A DNA stretch of 64,000 nt, taken from NCBI GenBank assembly GCA_021773295.1, contig JAJFKI010000095.1:1-64000 (forward strand). Reading direction: 5' to 3'. The stretch comes from Gammaproteobacteria bacterium (GTDB lineage: Bacteria > Pseudomonadota > Gammaproteobacteria > UBA1113). The notes under the pieces were generated by a model. The model was not told the DNA's origin, made no database searches, and worked only from the letters and a program-made list of their open reading frames with translations. The position numbers and the translations under genes were made by a program. Numbering within the stretch: position 1 is the stretch's first letter; the number at the start of each line of letters is the position of its first letter. Shown here one piece after another: positions 7,747 through 16,610 of this stretch.

Positions 7747-10517
7747 AGCTATTTAATAATTTAAAACTAATATCCACAAAACGCCTTATTCAAATATGCC
7801 GCTATTGGTCAAAAAGGCTATATAATGGGTTTTCAAGAGTAGTTAATTTTTTCAGCAAGTCGATTAAAAGAACATATTGTTTTTGCAAAACACATCTTTC
7901 AACTCAATATGAAAAAAGAATTAGCAAGCCTGTGGTTTTAGTCATTTACCATTTCAACGATATCAAAGCAGAAGAACATTTAAAAGACTTCATTACTTTT
8001 CATGAAAAAATAACCTGTGCATCCTCAAATGACAAAAACGAAATTGACAAAGCAATAAAAAACAAAAAAATGACGACAATTATTTTAATTAATTGCACAG
8101 CTGATGATGTTAGCCTTCCAAACAAAACATCGGTACATTATATAGCAACAAGCAAATTAATTTCAGACTCAGTTGCGCTTGATTGTACAGAAAACACTAG
8201 CTTCAAAGCAGCTTATGAAACGCTTGGCCAGCAGCTATTATTAACGATATTGTTCAGTGGAAATAACAAAACAGCAGAGCAGTGGCGCCAGTATTATACA
8301 GAACAATTAAGCACGTTAAACAATACTAGTATATCGATTAAATCAATCAGTATTTGTGCCTGCTCCAGTATTGACAAAAAACCACTTCAACAAACCATTA
8401 TCAAACTCTCTAAAGCTAGCAGTGAAATAAGTTTAGAAAAAACAGAAAAACGAAAAAGGGTTTATCTAGTTATCTTAACAATATTCATAGGTATCCTATG
8501 TATCACAAGTATCACAACACTTTATCAAAACCACAAGCTTAACCAACAAGCTACCGATCTAATAACTACAATTCAGCAATCAGAAAACAATGATCAATAT
8601 AACAACATCAGTGACATGATTGATTTCATAAGGCTAAGCAGCAATAAATCTAATTTACTAGGCTTGCGCATTGATAGAAAAATCGCGAGCAAATTATCGC
8701 ACTATGTCTATCAACAATTATCCTTACTATTCGCTAAGCCCGTAGCACAGTTACTATCACAGCAATTAGCACAAGATACCAACTACACCACCCTAGAAGA
8801 TTATTTGCTACTTTACGCTATTGCATACCCCATTGACGAGAATACCAAAAAAACCTATGCACAGTTATGGCAAGCTTGGTTGTGGAAAACTTCAAGGTTT
8901 GATATTAATCCTAACAAATTAATTAATTTTTATGCCGACTATCGTCAACACTATCAACCAAAAAACCAATTAACATCTATGAACAAACAACTCATAAGGC
9001 GAGTGAGGCAACAACTCGGTACTAACAGCATTAACCATAGCCTTTACCAGCGCTACCAACAGCAACAATTAAAGCAAAACAGTAATTTATCACTATCTCA
9101 ATGGCTAAAGGACACTGACACAACACTTAAAAACATAAAGGGATTATCAATGTTTTACAGTTATCATTATTGGCAAACGAGGGTCAAAAATGATTTACAT
9201 CAATTAGCCATACAAGCCAGCAAAGGCAATTGGGTGCTTAAGCAATCTCCTGGTAGTATGCTAAGCAGTAGATTGCAGTACCATAACTCAAGCAAACCAA
9301 CCAAACAACGCATACAGCACCTAGAGCAGCAATTCAATGAGTTATATTTCCAGCAACAAATAGCTGCATGGCTTAATTTTTTAGGCGCAATAAAATTATC
9401 TAGTTCTTCAACTCCGTCTGAACAGTACAGCATGCTTTCTAAATTAATAAAAAACAAAGAGTATGAGCGAGTCCTAACGTTAATAAAACAAAACACGAAC
9501 TACATCATCAAACAATCTCATGATAAGAATCTTATTCAACAAGTAAGGCAAATCAATAGCGATGTCAGTCTCGTCGGAAAAAATATTTTTGAAAATTACC
9601 AACAAAGCTTACAAGCTCTTAGTAATAATTTAGCAACGCTATCACAAAGTCCACGTGCTAGCGAACTCTCACAAGGCTATGCAAAAGAAATTTTACTAAA
9701 TAACGCGGATAATAATGTTTTATACAAAGCTAGCGTGGCTGCAAATTTACTCACTCTAGATATGCGTGAGAGTACCATCAAAAAACATTTCAGCCATTTC
9801 TTTCAACTGCCAGTTAATTCTAGTTGGCAATTGTTATTGAACACAAGCTATCAATGTCTGCAACAACAATGGCGAAATCAGGTGCTGCAATATTATAGTC
9901 GGTACCTGCAGTCTTATTTCCCCTTTGCAAACCATCAGCAAGATGCCGAAGTGGAAAATGTTATTCACTTTTTTCAACCACAAAAAGGGTTATATGCGAA
10001 ATTTGTTCAAAACAATATAGTTGGTTTTATGCATAAAACAGCCGGTCACTGGCAATTAAACAAGTGGCATGGAAAAGCTATACCAGTCACTAAAGACTTT
10101 ATTAAGCAGCTAAATAAAATGGAAATAATGAGTCAGCTTTTATTTTCAAACACGCAGCAGTTAAGTTTTCACATGAGCTTCATGCCCTTAGCGTCTCCTT
10201 ACGTGCAAATGATAAAGTTAAACGTCAACCAACGAACAATGACGTATTATAACGGCCCTGCCCATTGGTATTATTTTAAATGGCATGATGATCTAGAAGG
10301 TAATACCAGCAGTCTAGACATCATCAACGCTAATCGCCAACTTTATTCAAAACAATATCAAGGCCCATGGAGTCTACTGCGCCTACTCTCTCATCGCCAC
10401 AGCCTGTCGCAACAAGGCACTCACTGTAAGCTCACGTGGCTCATCCATAAAACACAAATCAGCATGTTGCTCAAAAGCCCCTGGTGCCGTAGTAAGTTAT
10501 TAAGAAAAGGAAAATAA
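7743..10517 (+). CDS. tssM: T6SS membrane-complex protein TssM (IcmF family), reduced N-terminus
   Basis: TssM is the inner-membrane stalk that bridges TssL and TssJ. This 924-residue protein starts at GTG 7743, overlapping the nuclease gene. It is shorter than typical TssM proteins (about 1,100-1,200 residues). One clear membrane helix lies near residues 240-260. The usual pair of N-terminal membrane helices is absent, and no Walker A motif (GxxGxGKS/T) is visible in the first 240 residues. The periplasmic half keeps IcmF-like features: long helical Gln-rich regions and a C-terminal beta-rich part ending GPWSLLRLLSHRHS. Identification rests on position after tssL, overall layout and the C-terminal region. 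The protein may have lost its original start when the upstream element inserted, or belong to a naturally ATPase-less lineage. Confidence 0.78.
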   Translation: MKLFNNLKLISTKRLIQICRYWSKRLYNGFSRVVNFFSKSIKRTYCFCKTHLSTQYEKRISKPVVLVIYHFNDIKAEEHLKDFITFHEKITCASSNDKNEIDKAIKNKKMTTIILINCTADDVSLPNKTSVHYIATSKLISDSVALDCTENTSFKAAYETLGQQLLLTILFSGNNKTAEQWRQYYTEQLSTLNNTSISIKSISICACSSIDKKPLQQTIIKLSKASSEISLEKTEKRKRVYLVILTIFIGILCITSITTLYQNHKLNQQATDLITTIQQSENNDQYNNISDMIDFIRLSSNKSNLLGLRIDRKIASKLSHYVYQQLSLLFAKPVAQLLSQQLAQDTNYTTLEDYLLLYAIAYPIDENTKKTYAQLWQAWLWKTSRFDINPNKLINFYADYRQHYQPKNQLTSMNKQLIRRVRQQLGTNSINHSLYQRYQQQQLKQNSNLSLSQWLKDTDTTLKNIKGLSMFYSYHYWQTRVKNDLHQLAIQASKGNWVLKQSPGSMLSSRLQYHNSSKPTKQRIQHLEQQFNELYFQQQIAAWLNFLGAIKLSSSSTPSEQYSMLSKLIKNKEYERVLTLIKQNTNYIIKQSHDKNLIQQVRQINSDVSLVGKNIFENYQQSLQALSNNLATLSQSPRASELSQGYAKEILLNNADNNVLYKASVAANLLTLDMRESTIKKHFSHFFQLPVNSSWQLLLNTSYQCLQQQWRNQVLQYYSRYLQSYFPFANHQQDAEVENVIHFFQPQKGLYAKFVQNNIVGFMHKTAGHWQLNKWHGKAIPVTKDFIKQLNKMEIMSQLLFSNTQQLSFHMSFMPLASPYVQMIKLNVNQRTMTYYNGPAHWYYFKWHDDLEGNTSSLDIINANRQLYSKQYQGPWSLLRLLSHRHSLSQQGTHCKLTWLIHKTQISMLLKSPWCRSKLLRKGK

Positions 10518-10606
10518 ATAATGGAAAATTACTGTTCAATACACTAAAGTTTGCTAAAATACTTACTAATGGTGGAGTAAGTCAATCAGACATCCACGCT
10601 GAGGCA

Positions 10607-10909
10607 TTGGAAGTTGCATTGAGTGATAATTTTTATACAAAGCACGAGGTCGATAAAATGTTAGAAGACACTTACAAACGGTTTGATGAGCAGACCAAAA
10701 GGATAAAAGAGCAGACCCGGCAAATGTCACAAGAAGCGGAGGCAGGTAGGCACAAATTGGACTTGGCGTTGCAAGAAATCGAAGCAAAATTCGAGAAAAA
10801 AATGGATAGCCTGTTTACTAAATACATGGTGACAACAGTCAGTATTCTTGGCTCACTCATCGTCATTGTGGGTGCTGTTTCTAGCTTTAGTCATGCACTT
10901 ATCCACTAA
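10607..10909 (+). CDS. Small coiled-coil protein with a C-terminal membrane helix (DUF1640-like); start uncertain
   Basis: The sequence has a long charged helix (residues about 12-70) and one membrane helix at the C-terminus (TTVSILGSLIVIVGAVSSF), like bacterial DUF1640 proteins. TTG 10607 is the first start-like codon with good length. The same frame stays open upstream to 10496 and reads FNTLKFAKILTNGGVSQSDI before it, which is the usual N-terminal pattern of such proteins, so the true product is longer. The only nearby ATG (10521) is in a different frame and stops after eight codons. Either an unusual start (CTG 10532) is used or a one-base shift has damaged the beginning. Function unknown. 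Confidence 0.55.
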   Translation: MEVALSDNFYTKHEVDKMLEDTYKRFDEQTKRIKEQTRQMSQEAEAGRHKLDLALQEIEAKFEKKMDSLFTKYMVTTVSILGSLIVIVGAVSSFSHALIH

Positions 10910-10912
10910 CTA

Positions 10913-11179
10913 TTAAAAAGCATCGAACTTATCAAACTGCTGAAGATCAAGTGTACCCACATTAACCCCAGTGACTTTTGCCAATGGTGGACCTTGCCAA
11001 AGCCACTGTTCTAATGCATCAACAGCAGCCTCATCTCCACAAGCAACCACTTCAACATCACCTTCTTCAAGATTTTTAGCATAGCCTTTAAGCCCAAGTC
11101 GCACAGCCTCTTGCTGAGTGGATGCCCGATACCAAACCCCTTGCACCCTGCCACTAACAATAAACTTTTTACAAATCAT
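10913..11179 (-). CDS. acyP: Acylphosphatase
   Basis: Hydrolyses carboxyl-phosphate bonds such as acetyl phosphate. The 88-residue protein has the complete short fold with the phosphate-binding loop VSGRVQGVWYR, including the catalytic Arg, and the catalytic Asn in GYAKNLEEGDVEVVACG. Length matches the family. It is a single gene, converging with the coiled-coil gene on its 3' side (3 nt between the stops) and divergent from the DUF2909 gene. Confidence 0.95.
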   Translation of the reverse strand: MICKKFIVSGRVQGVWYRASTQQEAVRLGLKGYAKNLEEGDVEVVACGDEAAVDALEQWLWQGPPLAKVTGVNVGTLDLQQFDKFDAF

Positions 11180-11235
11180 CCCCTAGATCCTATTCGCTAA
11201 ATGAAGGATAATCACATCCATAAAGGAGAAAAGCA

Positions 11236-11433
11236 ATGCTCATAAAAGTTTTCATCATCATCGTCTTACTCGCAATCCTTTACTCTTTAGGTAGCGGCCT
11301 ATTCTACCTAGTAAAAGATCAAGGCAAAGGCACAAGAGTAGCAAAAGCCCTAACCTGGCGCATCGCAATATCCTTAGCACTATTCATTTTCCTACTAATC
11401 GCATTCACCCTAGGCTGGATCACACCGAATTAA
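11236..11433 (+). CDS. DUF2909 twin-helix membrane protein
   Basis: This 65-residue protein has two membrane helices (about residues 4-25 and 42-62) separated by the loop YLVKDQGKGTRVAKALTWRI, matching the small DUF2909 family that is commonly found beside cytochrome oxidase genes. It starts at ATG 11236 with a GGAG site. It faces the 3' end of coxC, with hairpin 11480-11576 between them. A role in oxidase assembly is suggested only by neighbourhood. Confidence 0.85.
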   Translation: MLIKVFIIIVLLAILYSLGSGLFYLVKDQGKGTRVAKALTWRIAISLALFIFLLIAFTLGWITPN

Positions 11434-11479
11434 CCCCCCCCCAACACACACAAACCTGATGTTGTGTGATATTCTCAAC

Positions 11480-11576
11480 GCATCACTTAGCGGGTGAGGG
11501 GGTATGCCCAAATAAAGCGCAGGAGGCCGGAGGCCGACGAGCCATTGGGTATACCCCCTCACCCGCTAAGTGATGC
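11480..11576. repeat. Long intergenic hairpin A with a conserved 35-nt core
   Basis: Arm 11480-11510 pairs with 11546-11576 over 31 nt with one mismatch. The loop 11511-11545 contains two direct GGCCTCC units on the minus strand. Read on the minus strand, this core matches the loop of the hairpin at 57647-57741 at 34 of 35 positions, while the arms of the two hairpins are unrelated. It lies in the convergent gap between the DUF2909 gene and coxC and has no T-tract, so it is not a standard terminator. Confidence 0.9.
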
Positions 11577-11607
11577 CTTAGCACCAAACAAAAATCTCAA
11601 ACAAAAA

Positions 11608-12486
11608 TCACAACCAATAAACAAACACAAACAAAAACAACCACACAACATCCACAAAATGCCAATACCAAGCCGCAGCCTCAAACCCAAAATGATTATC
11701 TGCCGTAAAATCCCCGCGAATCGCACGAATCAGCATGATAAATAACATCACCATGCCTAAGGTAACATGCGCGCCATGAAATCCAGTCAACATGAAAAAG
11801 GTTGTGCCATATATTCCAGAACCCATAGTTAAACCATAATGATGATGCGCTAACAAGTATTCATAAACCTGACACCCTAAAAACGTGCCACCTAAAATCA
11901 ATGTTATGATTAAGCCAGTGATCAATTGCACCTTACGTTGTTTTTTAATTCCCCAATGTGCCCAGGTAACGGTTAATGCACTACTGAGAAGTAAAAACGT
12001 ATTTAACGCAGGGATCCCCCAAGCAGGAATAACCTTATGAGGCCCAGGAAATAATTTAGGATCAGGATTTTTAAACAAAGGCCAGTGAGCGATAAAGTCA
12101 GGCCATAAGACTTGATGTGTCATTGCGCCAACTCCTTCGCCGCCTAACCACGGTATAGCATACACGCGCGCGTAAAAAAGTGCTCCAAAAAATACTGCAA
12201 AGAACATTACTTCTGATACGATAAACCAAAACATACCCCAGCGAAAGGAGCGCTCCATTTGCCAACTATGTAAACCTTGCTTACCTTCAGTAATCACATT
12301 ACTAAATAAACCAAACATCACGCCCGCTACAATAAGCGCGCCAATAAAAAAAGTAATGCCACCAAAAACAAAATGGTGTTTGATTAAATAGATAATCCCG
12401 ATTACTAACACAAACATGCCTAATGAACCAATGACAGGCCATGGGCTTTTTTCTGGAATGTAATATCTAGAGGTGCGATCGGTCAT
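11608..12486 (-). CDS. coxC: Cytochrome c oxidase subunit III
   Basis: COX3 is a membrane subunit of the aa3-type proton-pumping terminal oxidase that supports proton uptake and stability. The protein has 292 residues from the ATG at 12486 (MTDRTSRYYIPEKSPWP). A longer in-frame start at 12624 would read 46 residues through ctaG and is rejected. Family features include SFRWGMFWFIVSEVMFFAVFFGALFYARV, TGFHGAHVTLGM and the C-terminal WYWHFVDVVWLFLF. It is the last gene of coxB-coxA-ctaG-coxC and overlaps the ctaG end by 20 nt. Confidence 0.96.
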   Translation of the reverse strand: MTDRTSRYYIPEKSPWPVIGSLGMFVLVIGIIYLIKHHFVFGGITFFIGALIVAGVMFGLFSNVITEGKQGLHSWQMERSFRWGMFWFIVSEVMFFAVFFGALFYARVYAIPWLGGEGVGAMTHQVLWPDFIAHWPLFKNPDPKLFPGPHKVIPAWGIPALNTFLLLSSALTVTWAHWGIKKQRKVQLITGLIITLILGGTFLGCQVYEYLLAHHHYGLTMGSGIYGTTFFMLTGFHGAHVTLGMVMLFIMLIRAIRGDFTADNHFGFEAAAWYWHFVDVVWLFLFVFVYWL

Positions 12487-13045
12487 GATTTGTCTTTCCT
12501 TTTTGGCTGGACTTTTTGGCTTGTTTATCTTTGTCGAATAACGTATACGACATACTAATGGTATGAATATTTTTAGGTAATTCACTATCAACATGAAACA
12601 GTACCGGCATGGCCATCTTGGCACCTGCCTTTAAGGTTTGGCTAGTGAAACAAAAGCATTCCGTTTTTTTAATATGCGTAGCAGCCATACCCGGGCTGAC
12701 ACTGGGAACTGCTTGTACCGTCATGGTGTGATTAGAATTATTTTTGGCATAATAACTAATACGAGTGACCTCACCGGGGTGCACTTTAATTACTTGAGTC
12801 ATGGGGTAAAAGGACCATGGTAGACTTTCATTATTAACGGCTAAAAATTCTATTTTAATAAAGCGGCTTTTGTCGATAGTGCTGGAAATTTTCTGGCGGT
12901 TAGAAGTGTTTATCTTACCATTAATGCCAGCAATATCACAAAACACTTGATACAAAGGTACCATTGCAAAGCCAAAGCCGAACATCGCAACAACAACGAT
13001 GACTAAGGTAATTAATGTTTTCTTATTTTTCTGCTGCTGGGTCAT
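12467..13045 (-). CDS. ctaG: Cytochrome c oxidase copper-assembly protein CtaG (Cox11)
   Basis: Cox11/CtaG delivers copper to the CuB site of CoxA. The protein starts best at ATG 13045 (MTQQQKNKKT), giving 192 residues. It has one N-terminal membrane helix, the VPLYQVFCDIAGINGK segment and the copper-binding KTECFCF motif facing the periplasm. The start lies inside the 3' end of coxA (23-nt overlap), and the 3' end overlaps coxC, so translation of the operon is coupled. Confidence 0.95.
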   Translation of the reverse strand: MTQQQKNKKTLITLVIVVVAMFGFGFAMVPLYQVFCDIAGINGKINTSNRQKISSTIDKSRFIKIEFLAVNNESLPWSFYPMTQVIKVHPGEVTRISYYAKNNSNHTMTVQAVPSVSPGMAATHIKKTECFCFTSQTLKAGAKMAMPVLFHVDSELPKNIHTISMSYTLFDKDKQAKKSSQKGKTNHDRSHL

Positions 13046-14609
13046 GGAATACAACCTGTGGTGCTTCAATGAAACTATGGTGCGGTGGTGGTGAAGACAA
13101 CGTCCACTCTAACCCTTTTGCACCTTCCCAAACTTGTGAACTTGCGTTCGCACCGCTACGGATAGTTTTCACAATATTAATCACAAATAAAATTTGTGAG
13201 AAACCAAAGATGAATGCACCAATAGAGGCAATCGCATTAAAGTCACTAAACTGCAAGGCATAATCTGGTATGCGGCGCGGCATCCCCGCTAAACCTAAAA
13301 AGTGCATCGGGAAAAACGTTAGATTGACGCCAATCACAGACAACCAAAAATGCCATTTACCTAATGTCTCACGATACATATGCCCCGTCCACTTAGGCAA
13401 CCAATAATAAATCCCTGCCATAATAGAGAACAAGGCCCCCGGTACTAACACATAATGAAAATGCGCTACCACAAAATAAGAATCATGATATTGATAATCT
13501 GCCGGCGTGAGTGATAGCATAATTCCAGAAAGCCCACCAATCGTAAATAACACCACAAAAGCTATGGCAAATAACATTGGGCACTCAAATGTTAGCTCAC
13601 CACGATACATGGTGGATACCCAATTAAAAACTTTAACCCCTGTAGGGATCGCAATTAGCATGGTCACATACATAAAAAACAATTCTGCTTGTAGTGGGAT
13701 GCCTGATACAAACATGTGGTGCGCCCACACCAAAAATGACAGTATGGCGATAGACACAATGGCATACACCATAAATTTATAACCAAATAAATGTTTGCGA
13801 CTAAAAGTGGGAATAATTTCCGATACAACACCAAAGGCGGGTAAGATCATGACATAGACTTCTGGATGGCCGAAAAACCAAAAAATGTGTTGGAAGAGTA
13901 ATGGATCGCCACCACCCGCAGCATCAAAAAAGCTGGTACCGAAATGACGATCGGTTAATACCATGGTGACAGCACCCGCTAACACCGGCATCACGGCAAT
14001 CAATAAAAATGCGGTAATTAACCAACCCCAAACAAAGATTGGCATTTTCATTAATGTCATCCCAGGGGCACGCAAATTTAGGATGGTTGCAATGATATTA
14101 ATGGCCCCCATTATCGAAGAAATCCCTAATAAGTGTACCGAAAAAATAAAAAAGTCGGTGGAGGGTGGGCCATAAGTAGTGGATAAGGGTGCGTAAAAGG
14201 TCCAGCCAAAATTAGGGGCTGATCCCGGCATGAATAAGGTACCGATTAACAACAGTGAAGCAAAAGGCAAAATCCAAAAGCTCCAATTATTCATTCGCGG
14301 AAAGGCCATATCAGGCGCGCCGACCATCATCGGCAACATCCAGTTGGCAAGTCCGACAAAGCCCGGCATGATGGCACCAAAGATCATAATCAAGCCATGC
14401 AAGGTCACCATTTGATTATAAAAATCAGGTTTCATTATGGCCATGCCGGGCTCAAATAATTCTGCCCGGATCAGTAACGCCATGATGCCACCTACAAAAA
14501 ACATCACCAAACTAAACCAAAGGTATAAGGTGCCAATGTCTTTATGATTGGTGGAAAATAACCAACGACTTACCCAAGCCCAAGTACCTTGGGACTCAAC
14601 ATGCTCCAT
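13023..14609 (-). CDS. coxA: Cytochrome c oxidase subunit I
   Basis: Catalytic subunit carrying haem a and the haem a3-CuB centre. The 528-residue protein starts MEHVESQGTWAWVSRWLFSTNHKDIGTLY. It shows the crosslinked His-Tyr region FGHPEVYVMILP, the CuB histidines in WAHHMF and the haem ligands in SYFVVAHFHYVLVPG. Length and motifs are those of a type A haem-copper oxidase. It lies 15 nt downstream of coxB. Confidence 0.98.
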   Translation of the reverse strand: MEHVESQGTWAWVSRWLFSTNHKDIGTLYLWFSLVMFFVGGIMALLIRAELFEPGMAIMKPDFYNQMVTLHGLIMIFGAIMPGFVGLANWMLPMMVGAPDMAFPRMNNWSFWILPFASLLLIGTLFMPGSAPNFGWTFYAPLSTTYGPPSTDFFIFSVHLLGISSIMGAINIIATILNLRAPGMTLMKMPIFVWGWLITAFLLIAVMPVLAGAVTMVLTDRHFGTSFFDAAGGGDPLLFQHIFWFFGHPEVYVMILPAFGVVSEIIPTFSRKHLFGYKFMVYAIVSIAILSFLVWAHHMFVSGIPLQAELFFMYVTMLIAIPTGVKVFNWVSTMYRGELTFECPMLFAIAFVVLFTIGGLSGIMLSLTPADYQYHDSYFVVAHFHYVLVPGALFSIMAGIYYWLPKWTGHMYRETLGKWHFWLSVIGVNLTFFPMHFLGLAGMPRRIPDYALQFSDFNAIASIGAFIFGFSQILFVINIVKTIRSGANASSQVWEGAKGLEWTLSSPPPHHSFIEAPQVVFHDPAAEK

Positions 14610-14624
14610 GTTCTATTACCTCCT

Positions 14625-16526
14625 TTAGCGCGCTTTTTGTACGTCCTCAGCGGTGACAATACCGCCTTTGTCACCATTCCAAGCATTACGTTCATAAGTG
14701 ATGACGGCGGCAAGCTCTTGATCATTTAATTGCTGCCCAAAGGCTTGCATGGTAGTGCCTGCCTTTCCTTTAAGCACAATGCTGATATGTTGATCCACAG
14801 GACCATTAATGATGGTACTGCCTTTTAATGCGGGGAATACGGGCGGTTGGCCTTCACCATTATCTTTATGACAAACACTACAATGTTGTTGATACACTTT
14901 TTTGCCTTCAGCCATGAGAGCAGGCTTATCAGCTGCCGCAGGTTTGGCAGTTTGTGTGGCGGCAACACTTTCTTCTTTAACCGCTGCCTCAGTCGTTGGC
15001 TGTGTGGTGGGCGTTGCTTGTTGAGGCGTCGTTAATATGGGGTAATCCTTTGGTGCTTTAGCTAACGCTTCTTTTACTTGCTTCGCTGTAATGGTTGTCC
15101 CTTTATCATTATTCCAAGCATTGTTTTGATACGTTAATACAGCCGCCAAATCTTGTGCACTCAGCCATTTACCAAAGCTTGGCATTTGTGTACCTTCTTT
15201 ACCAAAAAGGACAATAGCCATTTGCTCATCTAAGGGTTTTTGCGCTGTTTCTGTTAAACCTGGGTAGAGTGGAGGTTTACCTTGTCCTTGATCACCATGG
15301 CAACTGGCACAGTATCTTTGGTAAATGCCAGTCCCTTGTTTTACTAAGGTAGGCTTATCGGCCGTGCTGTAGTCAGGCATGGTGACGTCAGTTCCCGTGG
15401 CTACTTTATCCCCAAGCACTTTACGAATATCGGCCGGCTGCAAAATATCGCCCATATCATTGCCGAAGGCATTGCGCTCATAAGTAATCACAGCAGCTAA
15501 TTCTGTGGCCGATAATTGTTGTGCAAACGCTTGCATAGTGGTGCCTTGTACACCATTTAAGACAACATCAATGTGTTTTTTCAAATCACCTTTAGCAATA
15601 GGGCTGTCTTTTAGAGCCGGGAAGGTGGGTGGTATACCTTGGCCATTGGCTTGGTGGCAAACGGAGCAATACTTGCCGTAAGTTTTCTTGCCAATGTCCA
15701 TCAATTCATCTTTCGTCAGGGTTTTATCGCTTTCAATTTTTTGCGATGTGACTTTTTCTTCTTGCTCTTTCAGCCATGCGTCAAATTCATCAGCGGGCTT
15801 TGCTACGACTACCACCGGCATGAAGCCATGATTAACACCACAAAGCTCGGCACATTGACCACGATAGATACCCGGTTTTTCTATTTTTGTCCAAGATTCG
15901 TTGATGAAGCCAGGCAAAGCATCTTTTTTAACGCCTAAATCTGGCACCCACCATGAATGGATCACATCATTGGAGGTCATTAATAAACGTATTTTACGAT
16001 TAGTTGGTAGAATTAAGGGTTTATCCACTTCTAATAAATAATTAGGATTCTTTTTAGCTTGATTATTACGTTCTTCCGGTGGGGTTTTAATATTGCTGAA
16101 ATAGCCCACATGGTAGCCGAGATAATCATAACGCCATTTCCATTGATAACCGGTGATTTTGACCGTCAGTGCGGATTCATCGGTATCATGCATTTTCAAT
16201 AACACGGTCGTGGCTGGTATTGCCATGATGATGAGTAAAATGAGAGGGATCACGGCCCACAATATTTCAACGGTGGTATGCTCATGAAAATCAGCCGCTT
16301 TATGACCACGAGATTTGCGATGCATCACTAACGCAAATCCCAACACACCAAAGACAACCACACCAATTCCCACGCACACCCAAAAGGCAATCATGTGCAA
16401 ATTATAGATATCTTGACTGATGGGAGTGACGCCTCTAGGAAGATTGAGCTGCCAGTCCGCGAAGGCAGATTGAGCGGCAAGGGTGCCAATGATAAGTGTT
16501 AAACTGGCCCATCCTAGGCGGTGCAT
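14625..16526 (-). CDS. coxB: Cytochrome c oxidase subunit II fused to three cytochrome c domains
   Basis: Subunit II accepts electrons at CuA and passes them to CoxA. The 633-residue protein has a signal segment, two membrane helices (about 45-68 and 86-108) and a cupredoxin domain. CuA ligands are visible at H190 and in CAELCGVNHGFM (C225, C229, H233, M236). Three haem-c modules follow: CSVCH at 287-291, CASCH at 406-410 and CSVCH at 549-553, with likely axial methionines M331, M448 and M593. One haem-c domain is common in caa3-type subunits, so three in tandem is unusual. A Pro/Thr/Ala-rich linker (about 495-535) separates modules two and three. Modules one and three resemble each other more than module two, suggesting duplication. 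Confidence 0.97.
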   Translation of the reverse strand: MHRLGWASLTLIIGTLAAQSAFADWQLNLPRGVTPISQDIYNLHMIAFWVCVGIGVVVFGVLGFALVMHRKSRGHKAADFHEHTTVEILWAVIPLILLIIMAIPATTVLLKMHDTDESALTVKITGYQWKWRYDYLGYHVGYFSNIKTPPEERNNQAKKNPNYLLEVDKPLILPTNRKIRLLMTSNDVIHSWWVPDLGVKKDALPGFINESWTKIEKPGIYRGQCAELCGVNHGFMPVVVVAKPADEFDAWLKEQEEKVTSQKIESDKTLTKDELMDIGKKTYGKYCSVCHQANGQGIPPTFPALKDSPIAKGDLKKHIDVVLNGVQGTTMQAFAQQLSATELAAVITYERNAFGNDMGDILQPADIRKVLGDKVATGTDVTMPDYSTADKPTLVKQGTGIYQRYCASCHGDQGQGKPPLYPGLTETAQKPLDEQMAIVLFGKEGTQMPSFGKWLSAQDLAAVLTYQNNAWNNDKGTTITAKQVKEALAKAPKDYPILTTPQQATPTTQPTTEAAVKEESVAATQTAKPAAADKPALMAEGKKVYQQHCSVCHKDNGEGQPPVFPALKGSTIINGPVDQHISIVLKGKAGTTMQAFGQQLNDQELAAVITYERNAWNGDKGGIVTAEDVQKAR

Positions 16527-16539
16527 GCAGTTGTTCCTT

Positions 16540-16570
16540 TTGTGCTATTTAATAAAGGCTAGTATATACT
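16540..16570. promoter_or_regulatory. Possible promoter region between coxB and folA
   Basis: The gap between the divergent coxB and folA starts contains the palindrome AGTATATACT (16561-16570). On the plus strand, TTGTGC (16540-16545), 17 nt and TATATA (16563-16568) could drive folA. The palindrome also offers a -10-like sequence on the minus strand for coxB, but no good -35 was seen there. Confidence 0.35.
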
Positions 16571-16610
16571 ACTTCTTTTTTAATTTCTCTCATGTTGAAT
16601 GGACAATATA

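Noticed and set aside
4975-10517. dotU-icmF pair as part of a type IVB (Dot/Icm) secretion locus
   Set aside because: The presence of tssJ and tssK in the same operon, with no other dot/icm genes, shows a T6SS membrane and baseplate set.
11494-11745. Open frame across hairpin A and the coxC end
   Set aside because: No ribosome site, composition unlike a protein, and overlap with coxC on the other strand.
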